Positions 28,610-37,607 of a stretch of DNA of 44,452 bases are shown here, piece by piece. Each line of letters begins with the position of its first letter. Positions within the stretch are counted from its first letter, which is position 1. The stretch comes from Mitosporidium daphniae (Eukaryota; Microsporidia). The DNA is taken from assembly GCF_000760515.2 (NCBI RefSeq), contig NW_013546512.1, positions 1 to 44,452 on the forward strand, given 5' to 3'. A program made the position numbers and the translations under genes. Under the pieces are notes generated by a model. That model saw nothing but the letters and a program-made list of their open reading frames with translations, searched no databases and was not told the DNA's origin.

Positions 28610-28749
28610 ACTGGAAAATATAAAATCCGTACAATTTAATTAATTTGTAAGTTGTGATCCCAACCCTAGGGGTGGGCAAATCTCGAATCGATCAATACAT
28701 CCAATCCGAAAATGTAATAAATTGCATCAAATGTCATTTTTCCACTTTG
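28610..28749. promoter_or_regulatory. Divergent promoter, CCT4 and membrane-protein gene
   Basis: 140 bp between start codons, with TTTAATTAATTTG near the CCT4 side. Larger than most divergent gaps here. No other signal recognised. Confidence 0.35.
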
Positions 28750-29635
28750 ATGTCTGCCGAGACGCAAGCATTTTCTTCCCACGACCTTCAAGGCTCTTCG
28801 CCGTCGCCATCAAACCTGGCTCCACATTTCATTAACGGGTTTTCTGACAAAACAGGAGCCTCTCAAACAGGCCCCACCACCATTATGAATGGAATTAACC
28901 AATTGAAGAAGCAAGGCGAGAAAATGCTCGCCGACCACGTGCCCACAACAGAGGCTCTGGGAAAATATATCAAGTCCATCCACGATTCCATCAACACACC
29001 CTTGGTTCCGTCCACGAACTACTGGCTCATAGGCTACAAGGCCCTTGAGAAGCTTGGGTCGCCCCTATTTGCTGCTTGGGGGAATTGCACCACACCTACG
29101 GCAAAGGTGCTTATGCTCCTCCTTGTTGGCATGATGTTTTGGATGCCCCTTCTTTTGTTCTTTTGGTTGGTTCTTCTTCCAAGCGTTTCGTTCCTAACGC
29201 TTGCGTATATCCTTCTTTTTGGAAAGCGAAACCTTCAATTGCATTTAGAAGAAACATTTACCTATGCCACCGGTCTGACCGTCAAGGTGCTTTTTACTTG
29301 CATTTACCATTTTAGGAGGGCATCACTGTGGTTGAGGATGCCACCCGGGCCACCCTTGTATTGATGTCCCATGTCGTGGACCAGGTAGCCGTTTTCGTGC
29401 TCTGATCAAATAGATGCCATTTATTAAACCAGATGCAATTAAAGCACAGCTTTACGATCTCTCCGTCGCTACCATTGCGGTGCTGTTATCTGCCTTGGGC
29501 TCCTTGGAAAAGGTGCCGTTTGGGCGTTTTTACTTGTGTAGTTTCTTCATTATTTAGATGCCGGCCTACACACCAACTGCAAGCCCAAAGGTTGCAAAAA
29601 AGCAAAATAGATTCCATTACAATACAATACGATGA
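28750..29635 (+). CDS. Predicted hairpin membrane protein, function unknown
   Basis: Four exons (28750-29286, 29316-29384, 29414-29512, 29558-29635), introns 29, 29 and 45 nt, 260 aa. Residues 1-110 are hydrophilic (Ser-rich, then helical). A long hydrophobic block follows (AKVLMLLLVGMMFWMPLLLF; LVLLPSVSFLTLAYILLF) interrupted only by short turns, as in hairpin proteins of the ER or lipid droplets. An amphipathic tail comes next with a weak third hydrophobic run (LSVATIAVLLSALGSL) and a basic C-terminus. I cannot assign a family; a lipid-droplet/promethin-like or reticulon-like role is only a structural analogy. All splice joins keep frame. The large first exon is the reliable part. Confidence 0.55.
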
Positions 29636-29691
29636 ATACATTATTTTAATGCACTACTTTTCGCGTTTGGTTTATTTGACAAGTTTGGATA

Positions 29692-30957
29692 TCATTCTCC
29701 TCTAGTGGACCAAATCCCAAATCGGGCCTTTAGTAGCTGCGTTGCAGCGTCGCCGGTGTCGGCAAGCTCGTTTTTGGAGATGAAAATCCTTGAGCCCTCG
29801 TTAATGTTAAGCTATCCATATAATTTCACCCCGCATACCTTGGAGTAGATCAGGCCGCCGAGCCACGGGAGCAATTCTTGCCGGCCCCGAAAGTCTGGAA
29901 AGTAATCGGGAATCTTTGCAAGGCAAAACGTGGTCATCTGAGTGGCGCTTTGATATTCAGAGCCGTTCTCCAGATGGCGCACACTGCCCATGATTGCATT
30001 CTGAAACGAAAATGGCTGGCCTTTTGGCTGCATCGAAGGTCCTCCCACAATGACAACCGACTCGGCCACAATGGGGCGGCGTAAGGGATCCACGTATCGC
30101 AGCACAAATGAAATCCCATATTCAACGACCGCAGAAAGGTCGCTAGCCAACGCATTATGTAAAAGCGAAACAAGCTTATTGGAAAACACCGCCTTGTGTC
30201 CGTCCAGAACAAAGGAGAGGGACCCACATAGGAACCTTCGAATCGCTTCTTCAAGTTCGCTCGCCGCGACACAGCTAAAGGAATGAGCAGCATCGCTCTT
30301 GTCCTCACATGAGGCGTCCAAAATTTCAGCCACATTTTCAGAAACAATTTGCAAAAGTTTGCATATCGAATGGCTGGTCCCTTTCGGGTGGCAGTAGCTC
30401 GCATAAGGAATTACAATCCCATCGATCAAGGGAACAAAATCTATGCTCAGCAAACGAACATACCAATTGACGAGGCCTCAAAATCCACCACAATGCCAGA
30501 CATGTTCCCAACCCCACAGATCGTGGCAATCGGAATCGGAGCCGCATGAACAACATTAAAGAGCTGGAGAACAACATTCGTGATCAAAGAAAGCCTTTCA
30601 AGCGACGAAAATATGAAATAAGGCAAAAGCACAATTGCGGCCGTTTCGCAAAATGGCCTGCATGAGGAAAGCTCCTGCTCTGCGCCTTTGAGATACTTCA
30701 GCCTAATGGTTCTCATAAAAAATCAATGCAAATACCATGTCTGTTTAATGGTTTCATTGTCTTCGTCGTGGAATGCAAACAAGCCCTCCTCGACGAAAAT
30801 GTGATGATTCGGGGTACAATATGGCGTATCAGATGCAATAAAATCAAAAACAAGCAAGTGTTCATGGCAAACAAGCAACATGTTGAACGCGCTCGAAGTG
30901 GACGACGAAAGAGAAGACTAGGTAAAGCTCTCATTAACTTACCAATGATTGCTCCAT
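29692..30957 (-). CDS. Actin-related protein, Arp10/ACTR10-like
   Basis: Five exons (30943-30957, 30736-30917, 30464-30702, 29839-30440, 29692-29811), introns 25, 33, 23 and 27 nt, 385 aa. The actin fold is seen in the C-terminal half: VVDFEASSIDFVPLIDGIVI (phosphate-2-like strand), PLRRPIVAESVVIVGGPSM (the usual conserved GG loop) and ELLPWLGGLIYSK before the last helix. The N-terminal nucleotide-binding loop is poorly conserved, typical of Arp10/Arp11 proteins that cap the dynactin pointed end. Exon 1 is only 15 nt. The identification rests on the C-terminal motifs; another divergent Arp is possible. Confidence 0.65.
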
Positions 30958-31028
30958 AGCTCCAATTGTGCCGAAATACTTTTATGTAGTTTTGAATTTC
31001 ATATAACTTTTTGCAATTTAAGCACATA

Positions 31029-31100
31029 TCTTCCTTAGTATAGTGGTTAGTATATCCGCCTGTCACGCGGGTGACCGGGGTTCGATTCCCCGAGGGAGAG
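31029..31100 (+). tRNA. tRNA-Asp (GTC anticodon)
   Basis: 72 nt, no intron. The acceptor stem TCTTCCT pairs with AGGGAGA (one G-T), discriminator G. The D arm is AGTATAGTGGTTAGTAT. Anticodon stem-loop CCGCCTGTCACGCGG carries GTC. T arm is CCGGGGTTCGATTCCCCG. The A-box and B-box (GGTTCGATTCC) match RNA polymerase III internal promoters. It sits between the Arp10 and S-adenosylhomocysteinase genes. Confidence 0.97.
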
Positions 31101-31105
31101 TTTTT
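31101..31105 (+). terminator. RNA polymerase III T-stretch terminator
   Basis: TTTTT immediately after the discriminator base of tRNA-Asp. Confidence 0.85.
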
Positions 31106-31123
31106 ATTCCATAAACATTCATT

Positions 31124-32476
31124 TTAATATCTGTAGCTCTCCGTTTTAAAGGGGCCACAGCTGTCGACATCAATGTATTTCGCCTGCTTTTCAGTCAATT
31201 TTGTAAGCTTAGCACCAAGCCTGGACAAATGGGCACATGCAACCTGTTCATCGAGCTTTCTAGGCAGCATGTGTACTCCAATCGGGAATTTATCTTTGTC
31301 GGCCGTCCACAATGCAATTTGGGCCATCACCTGATTGGTAAAGGACAGGCTCATCACAAAAGACGGATGCCCAGCTGCACATCCCAAATTTACCAAGCGA
31401 CCAGAAGCCAGCAAAATCACATGTCGATCATTTGAAAGCAAAAGGCGCTCAACATGAGGCTTGACTTCAGTGGTGGAGACCGCATTTTCTCTGAGCCAAG
31501 CAACATCAATTTCATTGTCAAAGTGGCCAATGTTGCAAATGATGGCGTCATCCTGCATCTTTAAAATGACTTCTGCAGTGATGATGTCGCAGCATCCGGT
31601 GGCTGTAATGAAAATGTGGGCCTTTTCGGCAACTTCCTCAATGGGACGCACCTCAAATCCCTCCATGGAAGCCTGTAGAGCCGTGATGGGGTCAATTTCG
31701 CTAATGATGACCCTCGCACCAAGACTGGATAAGGCGGCAGCACAGCCTTTGCCGACATCCCCGTATCCGGCCAAGGACACTGTCTTTCCAGCGATCATCG
31801 ACCCTGTTGCGCGTTTGATTCCGTCGACAAGAGATTCTCTGCACCCGTAAAGATTATCAAATTTAGATTTTGTGACCGAATCGTTGACACTGATAGCGGG
31901 AATGCCAAGCGATCCTTCATTAAAAAGACGGAAAAGCATTTTGACGCCTGTCGTTGTCTCCTCCGAGACGCCCTTAATTTGAGGCAGAAGATGTGGATGT
32001 TTGGTGTGAACGATTTTGGTCAGATCGCCCCCATCGTCAAGCAGAAGATTTGGGCTTTGTTGATTTGGGATTTCTGAAAAGGCATACAGCGATTTCTCAA
32101 TGCACCACAAATACTCTTCCTCTGTTTCGCCCTTCCAAGCGAATATGGGGATTCCGATGGACGCAACGGCAGCGGCAGCATGGTCTTGAGTGGAAAATAT
32201 GTTGCAAGAGGACCAAGTCACTTGGGCACCAAGCTCCAACAACGTCTCTATTAGCACTGCTGTCTGAATGGTCATATGCAAGCACCCAGTGATCCGAGCG
32301 CCATTTAACGGCTTCTTTGGCCCATAAAGCTGGCGTAGCTCCATCAAGCCGGGCATTTCAATTCTGGCCATTTCGATTTCCTTTTTGCCCAACTCAGCTA
32401 AGCCTATGTCCGCTACGAGTAAAGATGGCTAAAAGATGCAAGTACCGATTCGATAGTTCGTTCCTACTGATGCCAT
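31124..32476 (-). CDS. SAH1: Adenosylhomocysteinase (SAH1/AHCY)
   Basis: Two exons (32468-32476 and 31124-32428) with a 39-nt intron, 437 aa. The first exon holds only Met-Ala-Ser. Hallmarks: [53 protein letters not shown] (active-site Asp/Lys/Asn), NAD-binding [35 protein letters not shown] and the C-terminal SYRY. It lacks the extra internal segment seen in many bacterial and plant enzymes. The enzyme splits S-adenosylhomocysteine to adenosine and homocysteine, relieving product inhibition of SAM methyltransferases such as TRM8 and TRM10 encoded in this window. Confidence 0.97.
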
Positions 32477-32717
32477 TTGTGAAAGGCTCGACAAGAAGCA
32501 CCATTTTTAATCAATTTGAAAAGGCTTTGGTTGTGCCGTTTGATTTACGCGGTGAAACAAACCTAACTCAATTCTCCGAATTGCAAATACCAATGGCAGT
32601 GCAGGAAACATTCTGCACAGCTGCAGCACAACACGCCCCCCCCCATTAGCATTTAAAAGTAAGCTAGTTTTTAATGCCAAAATATGGTTCCTGGCAGATT
32701 GCACATGATGGGCTGGT

Positions 32718-34768
32718 TTACCGGTGGGATAGCATTTTTTGGGCAGATGACGAAGTATCGGCTCTGGTGATTTCTCGTAAAGCCATGGTAGCGTAACACG
32801 AAGAGGGTAAGGAAAATTCAAGCTTCAGCCCGAGGAACGAGCATTTCTGCTTTTTGTTCAATTGATGGTCTTTTTCCTGTTCTCCCTCGGGTGCGTCTCC
32901 CGCCTGTGGCTCCTCAATGACGTTTAGCTTATTTTCCAACATTGGCGCAATTACGGTCTCCTCTGAGCTTGAATACTCGACAAAATTGTAGCTCAAATCG
33001 ACAGGCTTTGATACAAGCTTCCGATATGCGCCCGCCAATCTGCCCATTTTACAATTCTCGCCAAAATTTGAAATGTTCGTGCTGTTATTAAACAGCGTAG
33101 CGATGAACAGTTCCAGTTTGCCCATCAAACCAGAAATGCTGGGGTATTTTATGCTATTTCCAGGAAGGGGGAGGACCACATGCTCCAGACCATACTTGGA
33201 CAATTGCTCCTCGCTCTCAAGCATTAGAACAGATGAATTGTGATCCATGACAAGATCTCCAACCATCAAACCTCTGCCCAACAATATCCTCTCGGTCGCC
33301 ATAAAGTTCCATATGAGACTCTGCACAGCATGCACGTACATCATTTTCATTTCATGTGGGATCTAGAACATAAAAGCCTCCGCATACACTATGGATGGCT
33401 CCCAAACAGTCGCTGACACTCGATTGCTTCGAAAAGAAACTCATCAGACATTTTTCTGGAAGCATGGAATGGGGAAGACTGGCAATCACCATAGAAGCCG
33501 TCTCTACAGTGGGGCTTTGGGCCCACAGTTTTCTCGCATTTTCAATTTCCTCCTTTTCTAAACTAAAAGCTAAAAGCTATACCTTGGCCAGGGGGCCTCG
33601 GGGCCATGATCAGTCGGATCACCTCTGGCCAGTTTTCCTTGAGAATCTCGATTCCCACCAAATGGGTCATAAAATCGCCTACAGTTCCAAACCTCTGGGC
33701 TCCATAATAGTTGATAAATCCGGCATTTTTCAACGCCAAAATATTGCCCTCAATCTCCTCACCACTACTGATGCTCAAGTCGCGAAGAAAAATCGAAAAT
33801 CGGTTGCCCCAAAGGTCGGTCCCTAGAAGAAGCTGGTCCGCAGCAGGCTTGACATCGCTAACCCACATCCCAAAAGACCTCAATATTTTATTCAGAGAAA
33901 GGAGCCTTTGCAAGGAAATTCTATTGGCCCCTTGGTTGTTGATGACAACTCGTTGGATTGTCACGGCACGCTTGTCTTTTGTGCCGGCAAAAGAAAAGTG
34001 TTTTGCGGGCTTCCTGATCCATTAAAACCTAAAGTGCTACCTCAAAAAATACGCCATTTTGCCAATCGTTTCCATGGTACTTCTATTTTGCTTGTACAAA
34101 TAAAACTGAACAAATTTTGGACGCTCAAAACAAGCATCAGAGCTTTGGGATGCGGCGTGCGTTTTCTCGCGCGTCAACCTTCGTCGAGTAACGGTGATAA
34201 CATTTGTTTCTGGAATGGTCGAGGAATACAAAACGAAGCCAGATTTTGAGATTGACTCGTGCTTCAGATACTGATGGATAAGTGTCCTTTTTTCCTTGTT
34301 GGCAATGGGGTAGCTTTCAATTACCTTCGATTCGCTCGAGGAAAGCAACGAATGAACGGAGACGACAAATTCGTTCAATTTTTCAATGCTTTCTGGATCG
34401 GCAAGAAATAATGACACCCACGGCTCCTTCGATTTCCAATCATCGTCAGATGTCGGTTCATCGGCGACTGGGGAGGAAATGGAACATTTTGGGGCGACTT
34501 CATTTGGAGGCAAAGCCTCTACTTGATCGTCTTCAACGATGTTTTCTGCAAGAGGAGCCGTAGAACTCTCAATGCTGGTCAGGGCTGGGTCTTCGCTGTC
34601 ATCAGACATGGGCACGGCATCACTTGGCAAAGGAGATACAATCTTAGCGATCGTCCCATCAGGAAGAATCTCTGTCACATGGAAATCAGAATATCTTGCC
34701 TTAAGGATGCATGGAAATGACTTTAAATTTGGAGTAAGAAATTCGGAAATGTAGACCGAATTTTCCAT
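32718..34768 (-). CDS. PUS7: tRNA pseudouridine synthase 7 (PUS7, TruD family)
   Basis: Four exons (34041-34768, 33583-34013, 33388-33557, 32718-33362), introns 27, 25 and 25 nt, 657 aa. TruD features: KHFSFAGTKDKRAVTIQRVV (the GTKDKRA motif holds the catalytic Asp), LWGNRFSIFLR, FINYYGAQRFGT, then MKMMYVHAVQSLIWN and the terminal FSLPSSCYATMALREIT. The N-terminus has the FHVTEILPDG strand, followed by an acidic Ser-rich insert (about residues 50-105). PUS7 modifies U13 or U35 of tRNAs, U2 snRNA and mRNA. Splice joins restore conserved blocks, giving strong support. Confidence 0.95.
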
Positions 34769-34812
34769 TGTGGCAAAAGCAATAAATTTGGCGTTTAATT
34801 TTTATTTTTGTC

Positions 34813-35157
34813 ATGAAAAAACCCCCCAAATCCATTAAGCCAGAATCGCTCAGTGATGAACAATGGTTAGATCAGCTAATGAAGTCGAGAAAGCCTAAAA
34901 CCCCGCCAACAGTAAAAGAACCCGCACAGAAGGAACACAAACGCTCCAAAGTAAAAAGCCAGGCATCAGAGTCCTGGCTGGATATCAGCACAAATCCAGA
35001 ATCGTCTTCAAAAGAAAGAAGACTTACCGAGGATGGATATCCGATTTATCAACTTTCAGAATTAATTTCGACAGCCGGTGGAGGTATATTTGACGTTTAA
35101 GCGTTCATGTGTGTAGATACTGCGGATTGTCCATTCAATTGTAGCTGCTGTTTTTAG
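34813..35157 (+). CDS. DUF1764 family small protein
   Basis: Two exons (34813-35083, 35117-35157), 33-nt intron, 103 aa. A basic, disordered N-terminus precedes the family signature: RRLTEDGYPIYQLSELI, a Gly-Gly turn and a terminal Cys cluster (DCPFNCSCCF), the last only present after splicing. DUF1764 is a conserved eukaryotic family of unknown function. The Cys-rich end may bind metal, which is inference. Its ATG lies 44 bp from the divergent PUS7 start. Confidence 0.85.
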
Positions 35158-35613
35158 GGTGGCAGGGGATGATGAACTGCTCCTTCCCTTCAGGAGTATG
35201 CCTCCTTATCGCTGCCACAGGTTCTGCTTCGCTTTGCAACCAATAAAGCTATTTGATACCTGAAGCCAAGGATCTGTGCAATGGGCTTCAAAATCCCTGT
35301 CGGCATAGATCGATGCAAGAAAATACAGCACATCTGAAGATGAAAGGCAACAGCTTGGGTTTAGTCTCTTGCGCATCCCGTGCAGAAAACAACGGCATCG
35401 ACAGGGATCGCTCGTTAATTGTCCATCGTGGGTTGCTCAACATTAGCGTGCCCTTGCACGCCGTTGAAGCGGCCATATGATGCATTCAATGCATGCAGAC
35501 AAATCATGTAATTGCTAGCAAGGGAATGTTAGCCAAAAATATCGGTTCTATCAAAAGACACCTTGAACAATGGTCGATGATCATTTCAAGTTATGAGGAT
35601 TTATTTAATCAAA
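35158..35613. other. 456-bp intergenic stretch, no supported gene
   Basis: Lies between the DUF1764 stop and the convergent eL36 stop. It is unusually long and GC-rich (near-coding composition) for this genome. A frame at 35253-35480 lacks an ATG and resembles nothing. I searched by eye for spliceosomal, SRP, RNase P and U3 motifs on both strands and found none. Confidence 0.5.
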
Positions 35614-36123
35614 TTAATGGAGCATACGACGAGACTCGATAATGACATTAGAAAGCTCCTCGACCTTTTTCTTTCCACGGATATAAGTTCCCAAACGGGC
35701 TTTTGCGAGCTTCCGTGCACGCTTGTCTTTGTTGTTTTTTAGCAACTCCATAATACGCTTCTCATATGGAGCAAATCCGACGACCTCCCTGATAAGAGAG
35801 CGGACAAACTTTACGCGAGTTCCAAGGTGCTAAAAAAATAAGATACATAAACCAAATATGCGAAAACAGAAATAAACAACAAATTGGCCATATTAATGAT
35901 GGATGAAATTATGGAAATTCCAAAAACATTAAAAGAGCATGAAACATAAAAAAGCTCCGAAATGGAGCACACGCACAGAAAAAGGCGAGTGAAAAGAGCA
36001 TTAACTTACTCCTTTGCGGTTGGATGGTTTTGGAGGAAGGGCCTTTCGAGCTGTGACATGTCCCTTGTTGAGTCCAACAACGATCCCAGAACGAGAAGGA
36101 AGTGAGGAAGGCGAAGAGGTCAT
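35614..36123 (-). CDS. RPL36: Large ribosomal subunit protein eL36 (RPL36)
   Basis: Two exons (36010-36123, 35614-35829), 109 aa. The 180-nt intron is the longest in the window. Sequence matches are clear: [10 protein letters not shown], then [42 protein letters not shown] and [12 protein letters not shown]. The N-terminus has about ten extra Ser/Pro-rich residues compared with yeast. It is a 60S subunit protein. I looked for box C/D or H/ACA motifs in the intron on the coding strand and saw none. The divergent gene is GID2, 36 bp away. Confidence 0.96.
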
Positions 36124-36159
36124 TTCTAAAATAATTAAAATTTAATTTTTAAATTTAAA
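36124..36159. promoter_or_regulatory. 36-bp bidirectional promoter eL36/GID2
   Basis: Almost pure A/T: AAAATTTAATTTTTAAATTT, a near-palindromic pair of AATTTAA elements. It is the clearest example of the recurring motif in this window. Confidence 0.5.
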
Positions 36160-37530
36160 ATGATGGTCACTTCCAAACCACCATCTCATGTCTCCCACAC
36201 ACATCTTTCTACGCTGTTTAAAGAGCGTGCTAATATGCTTAATAAAATAGAAGATAGAATTGTTCTTTTATTTTCTTCTGGCGCCACTTTACCTTCCGAA
36301 AGATCCGATGCTGTTAAGGAATGTTTATTGGAGATTTCCTCTATTCTGAAGGAAAATTATGTCAATGTGGTCAGTGTGCTTAAAAGTCTGGACAAGGAAT
36401 ATATTTCTTCTTCCTCCTCCTCTTCTTCGGCTCCGTTTTCGTTAAATTACTATTTACAGGATTCATATCCAAAAGTATGTCTTGGATTTGAAAATCCTCT
36501 GCTTGAAAAACCAGAATCCATTGACAATCAGCATATTTTGATGAGATTGGTGATCATCCATTTCTATCGCTCTGGTCTTTTTGATGTAGCCGAAACTTTA
36601 GAAAAGGTATTTTATTTTCGACCGATTTTAGGAATCAAATGTTTTGATTGATTCGATAGCGAAGGATCAATTTAAGGCGCTCTTTTTGATTTGCTCTGCA
36701 TTGGAAAATACAGAGGGGCCCAACATTGAGCCATTGGTTGAATGGGCAAATTCTGTCGTTGCTACTGGCGCTAAAGAAAATCACCCTACACCATCATTCA
36801 AAGAGGATATTCATGAGCTTCTATTCCAGGCCTGCAGCCTGAGATTTGTCTTTTTGATTTCAAAAAACGAGCTTGATTGTGCACTTGAATATTCAAAATC
36901 AGAGCTGTCCTTTTTTTCGCAAGACAAGTATTTACAAAGTACGTTCGATTGTACCGTTGTTTTTAGGGATCAAGAAACTAATGTCTTTCTTGCTGTTCCC
37001 AGCACACCGTGTGGATGTTTTGCCGCATATTCGGAGTCTTAAAAGAAAACTGGTGACCTTGTATTGTGTTTGGATGAACCTTTCCCCCTTTTGTCCATTA
37101 GAGGAGTGGTATTGCTTTTCTCCTTAATGGCCATAGTATGTCGCTAGGGCTGGCATCTTTACCTGTCATTTTGAAGGCAACGGAAAAACTTGCAGAGTCC
37201 AACAACCCGATAGCGGGAGATGGCGAATTCACAGATCTCACTAGCCAGGGATCCTTACTTGAACCTGGAATAATAAACAAATGGCGGCGGTTGGAGGAAT
37301 TGCCTGTGGAGGTTTCGATTGCCTCGCATTTCCGCTCGCATTCGATTTTTACTTGTCCCGTCAGCAAGCAAACCTCAAGCAGCGAAAATCCACCGCTGCG
37401 GATTTCTTGTGGCCACGTGTTGTCCAAAGAGGCCGTCAGCAAGCTGTCTCGTGGATTTGCCTTGAAATTCAAGTGTCCATATTGCCCCGTTGAATGCGAA
37501 CCCAGTCAATCGCTCCAGCTGTATTTTTAG
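36160..37530 (+). CDS. GID2: GID complex RING subunit GID2 / RMND5
   Basis: Four exons (36160-36606, 36632-36938, 36967-37067, 37102-37530), introns 25, 28 and 34 nt, 427 aa. The LisH-like helix HILMRLVIIHFYRSGLFDVAETL precedes the CTLH region (IDSIAKDQFKALFLICSAL; LEYSKSELSFFSQ). Near the C-terminus is the degenerate RING-GID: SIFTCPVSKQTSSSENPPLRISCGHVLSKEAV.. then KCPYCPVE. RMND5 pairs with MAEA/GID9 as the E3 catalytic heterodimer. With GID8 at 1737-2655, two subunits of the same ligase are in this window. A poly-Ser run near residue 87 is strain-variable-type sequence. Confidence 0.9.
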
Positions 37531-37568
37531 CAGCCCCAGTTTGCAAGTGTATCTTTATTTTGTACAGT

Positions 37569-37577
37569 ACAATAAAT
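37569..37577. promoter_or_regulatory. Candidate polyadenylation signal AATAAA
   Basis: AATAAA in ACAATAAAT, 41 bp after the GID2 stop, inside the 77-bp gap to the convergent MCC-beta stop. Position and match to the eukaryotic signal support it. Confidence 0.35.
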
Positions 37578-37607
37578 GTGTAAGCGACCACGATATCCCC
37601 TTCACCT

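Noticed and set aside
31461-31850. 129-codon plus-strand Met/Ser-rich frame
   Set aside because: Mirror of the S-adenosylhomocysteinase coding strand; composition reflects codon bias of the opposite strand.
35830-36009. snoRNA in the eL36 intron
   Set aside because: No C box (RTGATGA) with matching D box on the coding strand; an ATGATGG-like string is on the wrong strand.
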